From NCBI GenBank assembly GCA_029268515.1, contig JAQWNP010000006.1, positions 248,001 through 312,000 of the forward strand: a stretch of 64,000 bases of DNA. The letters run 5' to 3'. The notes beneath the pieces were generated by a model. That model saw only the letters and a list, made by a program, of their open reading frames with translations. It was not told where the DNA came from and searched no databases. A program made the position numbers and the translations under genes. This DNA is from Phycisphaerales bacterium. Its GTDB lineage: Bacteria; Planctomycetota; Phycisphaerae; Phycisphaerales; SM1A02. This document shows, one piece after another, positions 42,949-52,081 of this stretch (positions within the stretch are counted from its first letter, which is position 1; each line of letters begins with the position of its first letter).

Positions 42949-44571
42949 CTAGCCCATGAGAGGCCGGCGTTCCTCCACACGGTACTGCTCTGGAAGCTCT
43001 ACGACAAAAGTTGCACCCTGGCCAGGATTCGACCCAAATGACACGCTGGCACCAAGCATTTCGGCCAACTCACGGCAGATCGCCAGGCCGAGACCTGTAC
43101 CCGGGTGTTCGCGGGTATGAGATGCATCAACCTGACGAAATTTTTCAAAAACGGTGTCTTGCATATCTTCAGGAATACCGGGCCCTGAATCTGTTACCTC
43201 AACACGTACACCTGGCGATCGATCAGGTCGTACGATTCGCTCTGCACGAAGTACAACGGGACTTCCAGGGGGTGAAAACTTAATTGCATTCGAGAGATAG
43301 TTATAAAGAATTTGCTGCACCTTGCCAGGATCGGTTTCGATTAAAGGCACGTTTTTTCCAATCTTAACATCGATTGAAAGCTCTTTTGATTCTGCCTGCG
43401 GACGCATAATCGCCACGATGCCCTCAATAAGATCGCCAACACTAGTCGATTCGAGATTCACCTCCATGCGCCCAGCTTCGATCTTAGCCATATCAAGAAG
43501 CTCATTAATCATTTCAAGTAGCTGTCGGCCACTGTGAATAATATTTGCAATGTAACGAACCGACTTTGGGTCAACGCCCTCTGACACACGGCTTGTTTCA
43601 TCAAGGAGTTCTGCAAAACCAATGATTGAATTCAAAGGTGTCCGAAGTTCATGGCTCACGTTTGCTAGGAACTCACTCTTCAGTCGGTCGGATTCATATA
43701 AACCGACATTGGCTTCGGCAAGTTCTTCAAGCTTCAGATCAAGACCCTCATTAATTGATCTTAATTTTGATTGCCCTTGTTCTAACTGGTCAAGCATTGA
43801 ATCAAACGCACCAGAAAGTTGTTCAAACTCATCACCAGTTCTTAGATTTGCGCGAATAGTCAAATCACCAGCTTGAACGCGCTCCGCAGTTTCACGCAGC
43901 CGCCGTACTGGAGAGAAGATTAGTTTGGTTAAAATAAAGTAAAAGACCAAAATGGCGAGAAGCCCCGCAACAATACCTGCAGAAATGATGAAGACACGGC
44001 TCACCAGTCGCTGGCTCGCAGAAAACTGCGTCGTACGTTCGACCATTAAAATACCGACCACGGGATCTGCGTCATTTGTTTCAACTGGGCTGGTTACAAA
44101 CTCTTTAATTGATCTTGCATCGATCGCAAGCATCTGTGATTGACGCACTGCCCTCGCATATCGAAACGTTGGCACATCATTGAGTTCGGTGGATACGTAG
44201 TACTCAGAGTCTCTGGGGCTCGATTGAAAAATTTTGAGCGCCCGCTCTATAAACCCCTTGCCTTTATCTAAAGAGTCTACTTTTGTGACTTCAACAAACT
44301 GCATCGAGAGTGCAGATCTTTGTTTAGGATCCTTCACTTCATCATCTAAGGCCTCAGGTAATTCTCCTGAGTTTTTCATTGATCCTAACTCAATGCCTGC
44401 TGCAAGCCAGGTGTCTGCAAGCTGTCGAGCAAGCTCTAGTTGGTAGTCCTTAACAAGGGCGGCCGTGTGAAACCACGGCACACTTAAGGCCGCGATCAGA
44501 ATGATGAACACGGCACATCCGAAAAGGAGCTGACACTTATTTGAAAGACTGATTCCTGACTTCACCCCCAA
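42949..44571 (-). CDS. Membrane sensor histidine kinase (HAMP, HisKA, HATPase)
   Basis: About 540 residues; the start is TTG at 44571 or GTG at 44565, as no ATG precedes the first TM helix. TM1 is near residues 15-34 and TM2 near 190-218, with about 155 residues between them as the periplasmic sensor. The HAMP linker (PVRRLRETAERVQAGDLTI) follows. The phospho-acceptor is His307 in SHELRTPLN. The ATP-binding domain shows the N-box YNYLSNAIKFSP, the G1 box DSGPGIP and GTGLGLAI. No response regulator is next to it. The sensor domain has no family I know. Confidence 0.93.
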   Translation of the reverse strand: MGVKSGISLSNKCQLLFGCAVFIILIAALSVPWFHTAALVKDYQLELARQLADTWLAAGIELGSMKNSGELPEALDDEVKDPKQRSALSMQFVEVTKVDSLDKGKGFIERALKIFQSSPRDSEYYVSTELNDVPTFRYARAVRQSQMLAIDARSIKEFVTSPVETNDADPVVGILMVERTTQFSASQRLVSRVFIISAGIVAGLLAILVFYFILTKLIFSPVRRLRETAERVQAGDLTIRANLRTGDEFEQLSGAFDSMLDQLEQGQSKLRSINEGLDLKLEELAEANVGLYESDRLKSEFLANVSHELRTPLNSIIGFAELLDETSRVSEGVDPKSVRYIANIIHSGRQLLEMINELLDMAKIEAGRMEVNLESTSVGDLIEGIVAIMRPQAESKELSIDVKIGKNVPLIETDPGKVQQILYNYLSNAIKFSPPGSPVVLRAERIVRPDRSPGVRVEVTDSGPGIPEDMQDTVFEKFRQVDASHTREHPGTGLGLAICRELAEMLGASVSFGSNPGQGATFVVELPEQYRVEERRPLMG

Positions 44572-44706
44572 AAGATACGGGCAGAGTGGGTCTGGTGGAA
44601 CCCCTATCCCGATTCAAACCCGTTTACACTATTTCTGTAGCCGCTTCATGAGCTCTCTAGAGCCTTTTCTCAGCTAGACTTGGGAATTCTTTGGAGGATC
44701 CTATCT

Positions 44707-45813
44707 ATGCTTGTTGCTGGAAAGCCCATGCGTTCCATCTGGTGTACCCAGTCTGGCGAAGCCGTGTCTATCATTGACCAGACCAGGCTTCCACATGAAC
44801 TTATTATCAGTGAGCTTACTTCTGTCGGCGATGCTGCCAATGCCATCTCTACCATGGCTGTACGTGGTGCCCCACTCATTGGGGCAACGGCTGCCTATGG
44901 CATGGCTCTCGCCGCTCGCGCTGATGCCAGTGATGAATCACTTGCTCAAGCGACAGAACAGCTCGCTGCAACTCGGCCAACCGCTCGTAATCTCAAGTGG
45001 GCTCTGGAGAATATGCATGCCGCACTCAACGAAACACCAGTAGATCAACGAGTTGACATCGCGTATCAGCACGCCCATGAGATTTGTGAGCAAGATATTC
45101 AGATTAATCAGGCAATCGCGGCAAGCGGTCTACCGTTGATTAAATCGCTCGCAGCTGCGAATCCTAATCGACCTGTAAATGTGCTCACTCATTGCAACGC
45201 GGGCTGGCTTGCCACAGTCGATTGGGGTACCGCAACCGCTGCGATCTATCTAGCACATCAAGCAAACATCGACTTACATGTTTGGGTTGATGAAACACGT
45301 CCTCGTAGCCAAGGCGCTGCGCTGACGGCATGGGAACTTGGTCATATGGGCATTTCGCACCATCTAATCACCGATACCTGCAGCGGGCACCTCATGCAAA
45401 CAGGCCAAGTTGATCTCGTCATCACTGGCGCAGATCGTGTCACAGCGACTGGTGACGTATGTAACAAGATTGGAACTTATCTGGTTGCCTTAGCTGCCTC
45501 TGATAATCAGATACCAATGTACGTTGCCACACCATCGCCAACAATTGACTGGTCGCTCTCTGATGGCCTCTCAAGCATTCCTATCGAGCAAAGATCGGTA
45601 GAAGAAGTGACTCATGTATGGGGATGTACAAAAAATGGCTCCATCGAGCAGGTACGCATCACGCCACCACAGACATCTGCAGTTAATCATGCATTTGACG
45701 TCACTCCTTCACGACTTGTTACAGGGCTCATCACAGAGCGAGGCATTGTTGATGCCAACAAGGACGACTTAGCTCATACATTCTCAGAATGTGTTGTTTC
45801 GACAAGCCCGTAA
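44707..45813 (+). CDS. mtnA: S-methyl-5-thioribose-1-phosphate isomerase
   Basis: 368 residues from the ATG at 44707, which has GGAGG upstream. The family signature GAPLIGATAAYGMALAA is near residue 55. The catalytic Cys is in VLTHCNAGWLAT and the catalytic Asp in VITGADRVTATGDVCNKIGTY. The CRxxSQG-type motif (TRPRSQGA) lies between them. It converts methylthioribose-1-phosphate to the ribulose form in the methionine salvage pathway. No other salvage gene is adjacent. The same fold occurs in eIF2B-like proteins, but the paired active-site residues favour MtnA. It is divergent from the kinase operon. Confidence 0.95.
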   Translation: MLVAGKPMRSIWCTQSGEAVSIIDQTRLPHELIISELTSVGDAANAISTMAVRGAPLIGATAAYGMALAARADASDESLAQATEQLAATRPTARNLKWALENMHAALNETPVDQRVDIAYQHAHEICEQDIQINQAIAASGLPLIKSLAAANPNRPVNVLTHCNAGWLATVDWGTATAAIYLAHQANIDLHVWVDETRPRSQGAALTAWELGHMGISHHLITDTCSGHLMQTGQVDLVITGADRVTATGDVCNKIGTYLVALAASDNQIPMYVATPSPTIDWSLSDGLSSIPIEQRSVEEVTHVWGCTKNGSIEQVRITPPQTSAVNHAFDVTPSRLVTGLITERGIVDANKDDLAHTFSECVVSTSP

Positions 45814-45850
45814 TTGTGAGCAGAGGGCCATTGGGCCCTATACTGACAAC

Positions 45851-46198
45851 ATGCAAAGACCAGGCTGTGATCTCACCAATATCCAACTTGATGATATTCT
45901 GTGCGACTTTTGCCATAAGCCATGGGGTGGAAATCATGCCATGATTGAGGGCCATGAGGGCTCTGTCATCTGCGGCCAATGCCTCACTGTGGCATTTACG
46001 TTTCTTTGTCTCGGTGATGCACCAGAAGCGCCAGCAGGCACCACCTGTAATATGTGCTTAGAAGTGCGCGAGGAACCACTCTGGGAGAGTCCACTTCACG
46101 AAGACGCCTGGATCTGCCGCCGCTGCGCAAGAATGGGAGCAACCTCACTTGATCGCAGTAAGGACTTTGATTGGGAAAAACCGCAAAAAGACTCGTAA
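45851..46198 (+). CDS. Small protein with two C4 zinc-finger motifs (ClpX-type)
   Basis: About 115 residues from the ATG at 45851. Two Cys4 clusters are clear: CDFCHKPWGG...VICGQC near residues 18-44, and CNMCLEVRE...WICRRC near 70-96. The first resembles the zinc-binding dimerisation domain of ClpX (CSFCGK...ICDEC), but no ATPase follows. It begins 37 nt after mtnA and is convergent with trmB. It may be an adaptor or a small DNA/RNA-binding protein. Cys spacing (C-x2-C ... C-x2-C) in both halves suggests an internal duplication. Confidence 0.75.
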   Translation: MQRPGCDLTNIQLDDILCDFCHKPWGGNHAMIEGHEGSVICGQCLTVAFTFLCLGDAPEAPAGTTCNMCLEVREEPLWESPLHEDAWICRRCARMGATSLDRSKDFDWEKPQKDS

Positions 46199-46212
46199 CG
46201 ACGTCTTATCCA

Positions 46213-46869
46213 TCATCCAAGTCGGCGAAGTGTCATTGCACTCACTGATCTCTTTTCAGCCTGGTACTTTCTTTCGAAGTTGGTGCCAACAAATTCACCC
46301 TCTTGAGCTGATTGTGGTGGCCTGAATTCCTCACGAGAAAACATCTGTTGGTTGGCGCCCACCAGTTCCTCATACCACGCCCAAAGCTCGGCATGGTCTG
46401 TGACAAGGTGAATCTCTCCGTCTGGCTCTAGGATCCGATGAAACTGCTCAAGTGACTCACTTTGCAAAACACGCCGCTTGTGATGACGCTTTTTCGGCCA
46501 GGGATCTGAGTAGTACAAGTGAATCACTGAGGTGCAGGAATCTGGACACCAAAATCGAATGAACTCAGTTGCATTCGCATGCAATACACGCACGTTTTGT
46601 AGTTCACGACGCCGAAGTCGATCAGCTGCATACCGATAGAACTCTCCGGCCCATTCAATGCCCAGGAAGTTCGTCTCTGGCTGAAGAGAAGACTGTTGAA
46701 CAAGAAATGTGCCCTTGCCGGCCCCAATTTCAATTTCGAGGCGAGACTTTGTGACTGGAAATAATGAATGAGGATCAAACGATCCTTGATCATGGGGTGG
46801 CAGATCGTCTTGCACCAGTCCCCATGCACCAGTCTCTAATTGTCGCCCTCGCCCAAGTCCAAATGACAT
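46213..46869 (-). CDS. trmB: tRNA (guanine-N7-)-methyltransferase
   Basis: 218 residues. The SAM-binding motif LEIEIGAGKGTFLVQQ (motif I), LGIEWAGEFYRYA (post I) and YYSDPWPKKRHHKRR (the TrmB signature with the catalytic Asp) are all present. It adds the N7-methyl group to G46 in the variable loop of several tRNAs. It lies 48 nt after rsfS on the minus strand and may form an operon with rsfS and hppA. The length is normal. Confidence 0.96.
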   Translation of the reverse strand: MSFGLGRGRQLETGAWGLVQDDLPPHDQGSFDPHSLFPVTKSRLEIEIGAGKGTFLVQQSSLQPETNFLGIEWAGEFYRYAADRLRRRELQNVRVLHANATEFIRFWCPDSCTSVIHLYYSDPWPKKRHHKRRVLQSESLEQFHRILEPDGEIHLVTDHAELWAWYEELVGANQQMFSREEFRPPQSAQEGEFVGTNFERKYQAEKRSVSAMTLRRLG

Positions 46870-46917
46870 ATCTGGCCTCTCCGTCTACGGTCGGATCAGC
46901 TTCAAAACCAGTCGTGC

Positions 46918-47337
46918 CTACAGCTCCGATTCAGCCCCTACTGAACCAGGTGCAGATCTTGGGGCATTCTCCCAAGGAATGCTCGGTGCATCATGCCAAA
47001 GCTCTTCGAGTGCGTAGTACTCACGTAGCCGAGGCTCAAACAGATGCACAACCAAGTCAACAAAGTCGATGATTATCCAGGTCGAAGCTTCGTCACGATT
47101 AGAATTAAAGCAGGAATAACCAAGCTCTTTGCCAAGCTTGGCGAGCTCGTCTGCGACGGAACGCATCTGACGATCACTTGTCCCTGTGGTTATCAGTATC
47201 TGATCACAAACATGACTCAGCCCACGCACGTCCAGAAGGCGCACGTCCTCGCAGCGACGGTCTGCAAGAAGCTGAGCTACTTGTATAGAGAACGTCTCCA
47301 ATGAGGGCGTTTCACGAGCTGGTGGGTCTGGTGTCAA
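46918..47337 (-). CDS. rsfS: Ribosomal silencing factor RsfS
   Basis: 139 residues from a TTG with an AGGAG site; no ATG is nearby. The DUF143/RsfS pattern is clear: VRLLDVRGLSHVCDQILITTGTSDRQ, VADELAKLGKELG, then STWIIIDFVDLVVHLFEPRLREYYALEELW. RsfS binds uL14 and blocks subunit joining under starvation. It lies 17 nt after the pyrophosphatase gene and 48 nt before trmB on the same strand. The extra 15-20 residues at each end are polar. Confidence 0.95.
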   Translation of the reverse strand: MTPDPPARETPSLETFSIQVAQLLADRRCEDVRLLDVRGLSHVCDQILITTGTSDRQMRSVADELAKLGKELGYSCFNSNRDEASTWIIIDFVDLVVHLFEPRLREYYALEELWHDAPSIPWENAPRSAPGSVGAESEL

Positions 47338-47354
47338 AGTGCTCCTTCGAGGCC

Positions 47355-50015
47355 TTAGTCAAGGCCGAACCAAGCTGAAACACCTGGGCCAACATAAACC
47401 ACCAAACCCGCAAACACGACCGACACAATGGCAATCAACTTAATCAGAATATTAAGAGCCGGGCCTGAAGTGTCCTTGAAGGGATCTCCAACGGTATCAC
47501 CAACAACACCAGCTTTATGAGCATCTGAACCCTTGCCGCCATGGTGCCCTGCTTCAATATACTTCTTCGCATTATCCCAAGCGCCACCAGCATTCGCCAT
47601 GAAGATCGCAATCGCAAAACCGCTGGTCAAGCCGCCGACGAGTAATCCCATCACACCGCCAACACCAAGAACAATACCGACCAACACCGGTGTCACAATC
47701 GCCATGATTGCCGGAACAACCATTTCTTTCTGTGCGCCAGCTGTTGAGATTGATACACACTCTGCATAGTCAGGATACTGAACACCATCCACCATCACCT
47801 TGCGAGGCCACTTCATTGGATCAGCAAGATCAGCATCTGACATCCCATCTTTCTTGAACTGAGCCTTCATCTTGGCAAATTGACGACGGCATTCGCCCAT
47901 CATTTGATAAGCCGCTCGACCAACTGCACTCATCGTCATAGCGCAGAATACAAAGGCCAACATGACGCCAAGGAAAATGCCTCCAAGAACACGTGGGTTC
48001 ATGATTGAGATGTCGTAGAAGTTGAGAATCTGACTGATCGTCGCTCGATGTGCCGCCACGAGTTGAAAAGATGCTGGTTCTTTTTCTCCGTCAATAACAA
48101 CAGCATCTATCTGATACACATTTGCTGTGTCGGCCCAATGGCCATCAAGCTCAACAATCGTGCCAGGCTCAATGTTATCGTCAATCATGCGATCGACTAC
48201 AGGTGCTGCAACCATGAGGCCACCAAACTGCATGTAACCGCTCTCAGAAATATCAAGGGCTTTAAATTGACCATGGCCTTCATACTGAGCATGGATCCTG
48301 TGCTCACCTGTCAGATCAAATTCGCCATAGGCCATAGGGCTTAGGTTTCCAGGTGGATCCGCTTCAGCATAGATCGCTTGAATCGCGTCGGAATCTGCTG
48401 TGAGCTTCTTAATAAGCGTCCCTTGTACAACCGCAACGTATGCCGCCAGCAATGCCATTGCTGTCAGCGCCGCAGAGCCAATCGCAAATCCTTTGCCTGT
48501 TGCAGCAGTGGTATTGCCCAATGAGTCGAGCATATCGGTACGTTCACGTACATATTCAGGCTGATCAGACATCTCTGCATTGCCGCCAGCATTATCAGCG
48601 ATTGGACCATATGCATCAGTAGCGAGGGTGATTCCCAGTGTGGAAAGCATGCCTACCGCTGCAATCGCCACTCCATAAAGACCAATAAGGAAGTGCTCTC
48701 GACCACCTGCCATCGTAAAGGCTGCGATGATCGCCACCACAATCGTCATAAGAGGTATCCACGTCGAGCGCATACCAACAGCAATACCCGAGATGATCAC
48801 CGTGGCAGCTCCGGTTTCGGCTTGCTCGGCAATCTCTTGGGTCGGCTTATGCTCATACGAGGTGTAATACTCTGTCGCTCGAGCAATAACCAGCCCAGAC
48901 AGGAGGCCGCAAAGAATCGCGCCCCATAACCCAAGCCAACTCACGTCGCCGAGGCCGCTGAGAATCCAATAGAGAAGTCCCAGTGAACCAATCAAAAGAA
49001 GTCCAGAGGCAACATAGACACCCATATGTAGACCATTAAGCAGCTGCTTAAACGAAGCACCTTCTTTGGCTTTTACGAAATAGATGCCGATCAATGAGCA
49101 GAGAATACCCAAGCCAGCAAGTGCCATCGGAAGAACGGTCAGGCGAAGAGCGACATCTGTAACCTCGGCTCCCATTTGCGTGAGCCCCATTGCTGCTGCT
49201 GCACCAAGCGCCATCGCCGCAAGAATAGAGCCGTAATAACTCTCGTAGAGATCTGCACCCATGCCTGCAACATCACCAACGTTGTCACCAACATTGTCAG
49301 CGATCGTTGCTGGGTTACGTGGATCATCCTCAGGAATACCCGCTTCGACCTTACCAACCAGGTCAGCACCAACATCAGCGGCTTTGGTGTAAATACCACC
49401 GCCAACACGTGCAAAGAGCGCCTGGGTGGAAGCACCCATTCCATACGACAACATGACAGCTGTGAAGTAAAGAACGTGTGTTCCGGTTGTTTCACCCTCT
49501 CCAAGAGGCACCATGTTCCATACGAAATACCAGACTGATGCGTCGAGTAGTGCGAAGCCAACCACGACCAAGCCCATCACGGCACCAGCACGGAACGCAA
49601 CGGTCAGGCCGTCGTTAAGAGACTGTTTGGCAGCGAATGTCGTACGGGCTGACGCGTTGGTGGCCATCTTCATGCCAAACCAACCACACAAGCCTGAGAG
49701 TGTGCCTGCAATCGCAACGCCAATGACGGTCCAGATAGGCTGAATGCCAAATCCAGCCAGAACTGCCAATACCACGAGCAAGGCAACAAAGACACAGAAG
49801 ACGACGATGTACTGGCGTTTGAGATATGCCATGGCACCACTGCGCACGGCAGTTGCAATCTCAACCATCAGGGGCTCACCCTCTGATTGGGCCATCACCT
49901 TACGGCTAAAGTAAAAAGCTGCTAACAAACCGAGGATTGCAGCACCAGGCGCGATAAACCATGCCGGGATGTTCTCGGCTACATAATTGAAACTCGCAAG
50001 CGTCAACTCGTTCAC
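47355..50015 (-). CDS. hppA: Membrane-bound ion-translocating pyrophosphatase with a large insertion
   Basis: 886 residues from a GTG with GGAGAG upstream; the family is usually 660-770. The pyrophosphate/Mg2+ sites are intact: [35 protein letters not shown] (214-248), [12 protein letters not shown] (467-478) and DNAKKYIE near the C-terminus. Ala504 and Gly507 in [10 protein letters not shown] match the K+-dependent type. Residues about 532-665 (nt 48021-48422) form an additional soluble block of about 130 residues between two TM helices, with beta-like segments ([22 protein letters not shown]) not found in standard enzymes. It pumps H+ or Na+ using PPi. Which ion cannot be told here. Confidence 0.95.
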   Translation of the reverse strand: MNELTLASFNYVAENIPAWFIAPGAAILGLLAAFYFSRKVMAQSEGEPLMVEIATAVRSGAMAYLKRQYIVVFCVFVALLVVLAVLAGFGIQPIWTVIGVAIAGTLSGLCGWFGMKMATNASARTTFAAKQSLNDGLTVAFRAGAVMGLVVVGFALLDASVWYFVWNMVPLGEGETTGTHVLYFTAVMLSYGMGASTQALFARVGGGIYTKAADVGADLVGKVEAGIPEDDPRNPATIADNVGDNVGDVAGMGADLYESYYGSILAAMALGAAAAMGLTQMGAEVTDVALRLTVLPMALAGLGILCSLIGIYFVKAKEGASFKQLLNGLHMGVYVASGLLLIGSLGLLYWILSGLGDVSWLGLWGAILCGLLSGLVIARATEYYTSYEHKPTQEIAEQAETGAATVIISGIAVGMRSTWIPLMTIVVAIIAAFTMAGGREHFLIGLYGVAIAAVGMLSTLGITLATDAYGPIADNAGGNAEMSDQPEYVRERTDMLDSLGNTTAATGKGFAIGSAALTAMALLAAYVAVVQGTLIKKLTADSDAIQAIYAEADPPGNLSPMAYGEFDLTGEHRIHAQYEGHGQFKALDISESGYMQFGGLMVAAPVVDRMIDDNIEPGTIVELDGHWADTANVYQIDAVVIDGEKEPASFQLVAAHRATISQILNFYDISIMNPRVLGGIFLGVMLAFVFCAMTMSAVGRAAYQMMGECRRQFAKMKAQFKKDGMSDADLADPMKWPRKVMVDGVQYPDYAECVSISTAGAQKEMVVPAIMAIVTPVLVGIVLGVGGVMGLLVGGLTSGFAIAIFMANAGGAWDNAKKYIEAGHHGGKGSDAHKAGVVGDTVGDPFKDTSGPALNILIKLIAIVSVVFAGLVVYVGPGVSAWFGLD

Positions 50016-50330
50016 GGAAACACTCTCCTGTGAAGCTGTCGTTTTTGACAGCCTTAAAACTCTTACACGACGTTTTTCAGATAACTCTCAATTTGTACGA
50101 TTGATGCGTCCCACAAGCGACGCTCATAAACAACTCATTATCCATCAAGCACATAAGCACATGATGTGGGGAACCAAGGTTTGAAGGGAAACTCCCGCCA
50201 TCACCGATGGCCACGTATCTATATTTCAACAAGACTATCTCGGACTATCGAAGGTGATCGGCTTAACCGATCAGCCAACTCCATCTGTCAGAAGCACTTC
50301 GCACTCATGGCTATGGCAACAACCTGCGAC
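50016..50330. other. Gene-free stretch upstream of hppA and downstream of rpsU
   Basis: 315 nt between two minus-strand genes. A 6-bp hairpin (50035-50052, GCTGTC/GACAGC around GTTTTT) lies in the hppA leader just upstream of its ribosome binding site. A 7-bp hairpin (50255-50273, TGATCGG/CCGATCA) lies 58 nt after the rpsU stop with no T-run. Short plus-strand frames are open, but none has a ribosome binding site or a recognisable product. The hppA promoter should be here. Confidence 0.5.
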
Positions 50331-50558
50331 TCAGCGGCTTGGATTCCGAGGTCGACGCTCAGTAGTACCGCCAGTCTGTTCACGAACTGCACGGCTAATG
50401 GACTTACGGATTGCTCGACGGCGGCGCTCGGACGGCTTCTCAAAATACTGCCGTCGCTTCACGTCCTTGGTCAGGCCTTCCTTCTCACACAGCTTTTTGA
50501 AGCGGCGCAGCATCTGCCCCACTGATTCGTTGTGCCGTGTCTTGATTCGGATCGCCAT
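50331..50558 (-). CDS. rpsU: 30S ribosomal protein S21
   Basis: 75 residues. The S21 pattern is visible: VGQMLRRFKKLCEKEGLTKDVKRRQYFEKPSERRRRA, strongly basic. The tail (SISRAVREQTGGTTERRPRNPSR) is longer than in many bacteria. S21 sits near the anti-SD end of 16S rRNA in the 30S platform and affects initiation. The ATG is at 50558. It is divergent from the NYN gene at 50794. Confidence 0.95.
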   Translation of the reverse strand: MAIRIKTRHNESVGQMLRRFKKLCEKEGLTKDVKRRQYFEKPSERRRRAIRKSISRAVREQTGGTTERRPRNPSR

Positions 50559-50691
50559 TAAAAGTGCCTTCCTGACTCAAAGTTGAGCGGGGTATTAGAT
50601 CGGAAGTTGGCCGTGTTGGCAAGTGGTAAAGACCACTGAGCTCGGCATAAATAATCGACAGCCTGCCATAGTAGTCCACGATTTACAGAAA

Positions 50692-50716
50692 GGGGGCCAT
50701 GCGGGCCCCCATTTTT
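50692..50716 (+). terminator. Rho-independent terminator with no obvious gene before it
   Basis: GGGGGCC (50692-50698) and GGCCCCC (50704-50710) form a 7-bp GC-only stem with a 5-nt loop, followed by ATTTTT. On the plus strand no gene lies upstream until 45851-46198; on the minus strand there is no T-run on that side except TTT. It may end a small RNA that starts around 50580. Confidence 0.7.
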
Positions 50717-50793
50717 GCGATCTTGAGGCCAGAACCTCGGAGAACACCAGTGGTATCCCTAGACTGCCGATATAGTCACTTGGAGTGCATAAA

Positions 50794-51459
50794 ATGACCC
50801 TCTTGGTTGATACCTACAACGTTCTGCATGTCGTCGGCGTACTTCCCGATTCTCTGGCGGGCATCAATGTGGCTGGTCTCGCCAAACTCATTGGATTAAG
50901 CCGTTATCGGGGAAAAAAGTCTTTTCTGGTCTGTGATGGCGTCTCTGGGGCAAAAACAAGTTTGCCTGATCAAATCCAGGTGGTCTTTTCTGGCTCAAAG
51001 CTCACAGCTGACCAGGTCATCGTGGCCAAGGTTTTGGCTGCAAGCTACCCCCGTCAAATCACAGTGGTCACCTCAGATCGAGCTATCCAAAGAGCCGTCC
51101 GACGACGCAAGGCCAAGACGATCCCCAGTCCAGACTTTTTAGAGCATCTCGTGGCTGATGCTGAAAATGCCAATATTCAATCCAAGGGTGCCCAATCTAA
51201 ACCGAGCCCCAAAGGGCCATTGAGTGAAACGGCCATCGAGGCATGGGCTCAATATCTCGATATTGATCTTGAGCAGTTTGATTTGTCAGAGCTTGCCCCA
51301 CCAAGCCCGGCGAAGGTGCCTAAGCCGCAATCAACTCCAGCGCCCCCACCATCCAAGCCTGCTCAAAAACAGGATGGCCCCAAGTACGTCAGGGCCCAAC
51401 CTGATTTTCCACCAGACATCCTGGCCGAAGCAAGGCGCTTGCTTGACGAAAAAGACTAG
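50794..51459 (+). CDS. NYN/PIN-like RNase domain protein (YacP-like)
   Basis: About 221 residues from the ATG at 50794, which has GGAG 8 nt upstream. The NYN domain is N-terminal: LLVDTYNVLHVVGVL, FLVCDGVSG, ADQVIVAKV, then VVTSDRAIQRAVRRR. Asp8 and later Asp residues (CDG, TSD) form the metal site. This is the YacP/Rae1 group, which cuts RNA, in some cases mRNA on the ribosome. The second half is Pro-rich and disordered with a C-terminal helix (PPDILAEARRLLDEK). Its stop codon shares bases with the convergent pdxH stop, a 4-nt overlap. Confidence 0.85.
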   Translation: MTLLVDTYNVLHVVGVLPDSLAGINVAGLAKLIGLSRYRGKKSFLVCDGVSGAKTSLPDQIQVVFSGSKLTADQVIVAKVLAASYPRQITVVTSDRAIQRAVRRRKAKTIPSPDFLEHLVADAENANIQSKGAQSKPSPKGPLSETAIEAWAQYLDIDLEQFDLSELAPPSPAKVPKPQSTPAPPPSKPAQKQDGPKYVRAQPDFPPDILAEARRLLDEKD

Positions 51460-52055
51460 GGATAAAGCCGCCGTACCGACCAGACTTGATCCTGCTGTTC
51501 GAAGCGAACCCGATCGTGATAACGAAAATCCTGCCCCTGCCAGAACTCGATGCGATCTAAGGACACACGATAACCAAACCAATATGGAGGCCTTGTCACT
51601 GGCTTTCCATTGAACTTACTTTCCGCCTCTTTCCAAGCTTCCTTCAAAGCCTGTCGTGACTCAGCAGGTTGTGATTGGGTACTTGCCCAAGCACTTATCT
51701 GAGATCCGCGTGGGCGGGTTTGAAAGTATGCGTCGCTCTCCTCATCAGAGATACGCTGCGCATGACCAGTGATACGGATCTGACGAGCCTGTTGATCCCA
51801 GTGAAAAAGAAGCGCCACTGCTTTGTTGCCTGCAATCTCGCTGCCTTTTTGGCTGTTGCTATTTGTAAAAAATACCGCTCCACGCTCATCAAAGTCTTTC
51901 AATAAGACAATTCGACTGCTTGGCTGTCCATGCGAATCAACCGTAGAGAGTGCCATCGCAAGTGGATTTGGTAAGTCGATCTCGGTCGCTTGCGCAAACC
52001 ACTCGCGACACCAATCAAATGGCGTAGTAGGTGGATGGTCAAAGTCATATTCCAT
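51456..52055 (-). CDS. pdxH: Pyridoxamine 5'-phosphate oxidase
   Basis: 199 residues. The FMN and substrate sites are in order: PNPLAMALSTVDSHGQPSSRIVLLKDFDERGAVFFTNSNSQKG, then ALLFHWDQQARQIRITGHAQ, then the family C-terminal signature WFGYRVSLDRIEFWQG and RFEQQDQVWSVRRLYP. It makes pyridoxal 5'-phosphate in the cytoplasm. The gene lies 26 nt after purE on the same strand; the link may be only shared transcription. The start ATG at 52055 fits the family's N-terminus. Confidence 0.96.
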   Translation of the reverse strand: MEYDFDHPPTTPFDWCREWFAQATEIDLPNPLAMALSTVDSHGQPSSRIVLLKDFDERGAVFFTNSNSQKGSEIAGNKAVALLFHWDQQARQIRITGHAQRISDEESDAYFQTRPRGSQISAWASTQSQPAESRQALKEAWKEAESKFNGKPVTRPPYWFGYRVSLDRIEFWQGQDFRYHDRVRFEQQDQVWSVRRLYP

Positions 52056-52081
52056 GTTGTCCGGTCCGCCAATATATTTGC

